A stretch of 5,638 bases of DNA from an uncultured Bacteroidales bacterium (GTDB lineage Bacteria; Bacteroidota; Bacteroidia; Bacteroidales; UBA932). The stretch lies in assembly GCA_937890845.1 (NCBI GenBank), contig CALADR010000212.1, positions 1 through 5,638 of the forward strand. Reading direction: 5' to 3'. Shown one piece after another: positions 5,591 through 5,638 of the stretch (its first letter is position 1; each line of letters starts with the position of its first letter). Below the pieces are notes generated by a model that was given only the letters and a program-made list of their open reading frames with translations, ran no database searches and was not told the DNA's origin. A program made the position numbers and the translations under genes.

Positions 5591-5638
5591 CTGTTTTTTA
5601 TAGGAATTTCTCTTTTTTAGTAAAGTGAAAACAATAAC

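Larger units (their letters stand above)
5511..5638 (-). other. Region upstream of dprA
   Basis: These 128 nt carry a terminator-like hairpin and a candidate dprA promoter (listed separately). No recognisable protein is seen. One minus-strand frame stays open for 43 codons from the window edge to a TGA overlapping the dprA ATG, but its translation is Lys-rich and passes through the hairpin, so I treat it as chance. The 3' end of an upstream gene may lie within 5591-5638, where two other frames stop (5617-5619 and 5598-5600), but nothing identifies it. Confidence 0.5.

Noticed and set aside
5548..5628. Plus-strand 26-codon ORF starting MEKQQM.
   Set aside because: It lies entirely over the hairpin and its T-runs, which explain its hydrophobic translation, and has no ribosome binding site.
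5507..5638. Minus-strand open frame of 43 codons running in from the window edge and ending in TGA that overlaps the dprA ATG (ATGA).
   Set aside because: The overlap looks like a coupled upstream gene, but the translation is Lys-rich with no family resemblance, and the frame crosses both the terminator-like hairpin and the candidate promoter. An open run of this length is not rare by chance. Sequence to the right would settle it.

Overview
This window looks like an ordinary housekeeping segment of a Bacteroidota chromosome, most probably order Bacteroidales. The reasons are the gene set (an ExbB with a cleavable signal peptide, a small four-helix membrane protein, two ExbD paralogues, and a type I asparaginase next to TatD), the A/T-rich start regions mostly without Shine-Dalgarno sequences, and candidate promoters of the Bacteroides TAnnTTTG type. 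The species cannot be told from the sequence. All seven genes lie on the minus strand, so transcription runs from high to low coordinates. No RNA gene, mobile element or CRISPR array was seen.

Right part (5638 to 2512): a terminator-like hairpin (5552-5590) isolates whatever lies upstream, followed by a good TAnnTTTG element just ahead of dprA. Then come dprA (loading of incoming single-stranded DNA onto RecA), tatD (metal-dependent nuclease) after a 30-nt gap that itself carries a second TAnnTTTG match and a 10-bp inverted repeat, and ansA (cytoplasmic type I L-asparaginase), whose ATG overlaps the tatD stop by four bases.

Left part (2511 to 1): a 124-nt intergenic region with a candidate promoter and an imperfect inverted repeat precedes exbB, an uncharacterised four-helix membrane protein, exbD (long form) and exbD (short form). 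These four genes are separated by only 9-12 nt and are surely one transcript. ExbB and ExbD together form the proton-driven motor that energises TonB-dependent outer-membrane import; no tonB gene is present here. The cluster ends in a strong hairpin with a GAAA tetraloop (22-55), which overlaps a second, mutually exclusive 13-bp inverted repeat (13-47).

I found no clearly new system. The best leads are the four-helix protein embedded between the motor genes, the unequal pair of ExbD proteins, and the two alternative hairpins at the end of the operon.
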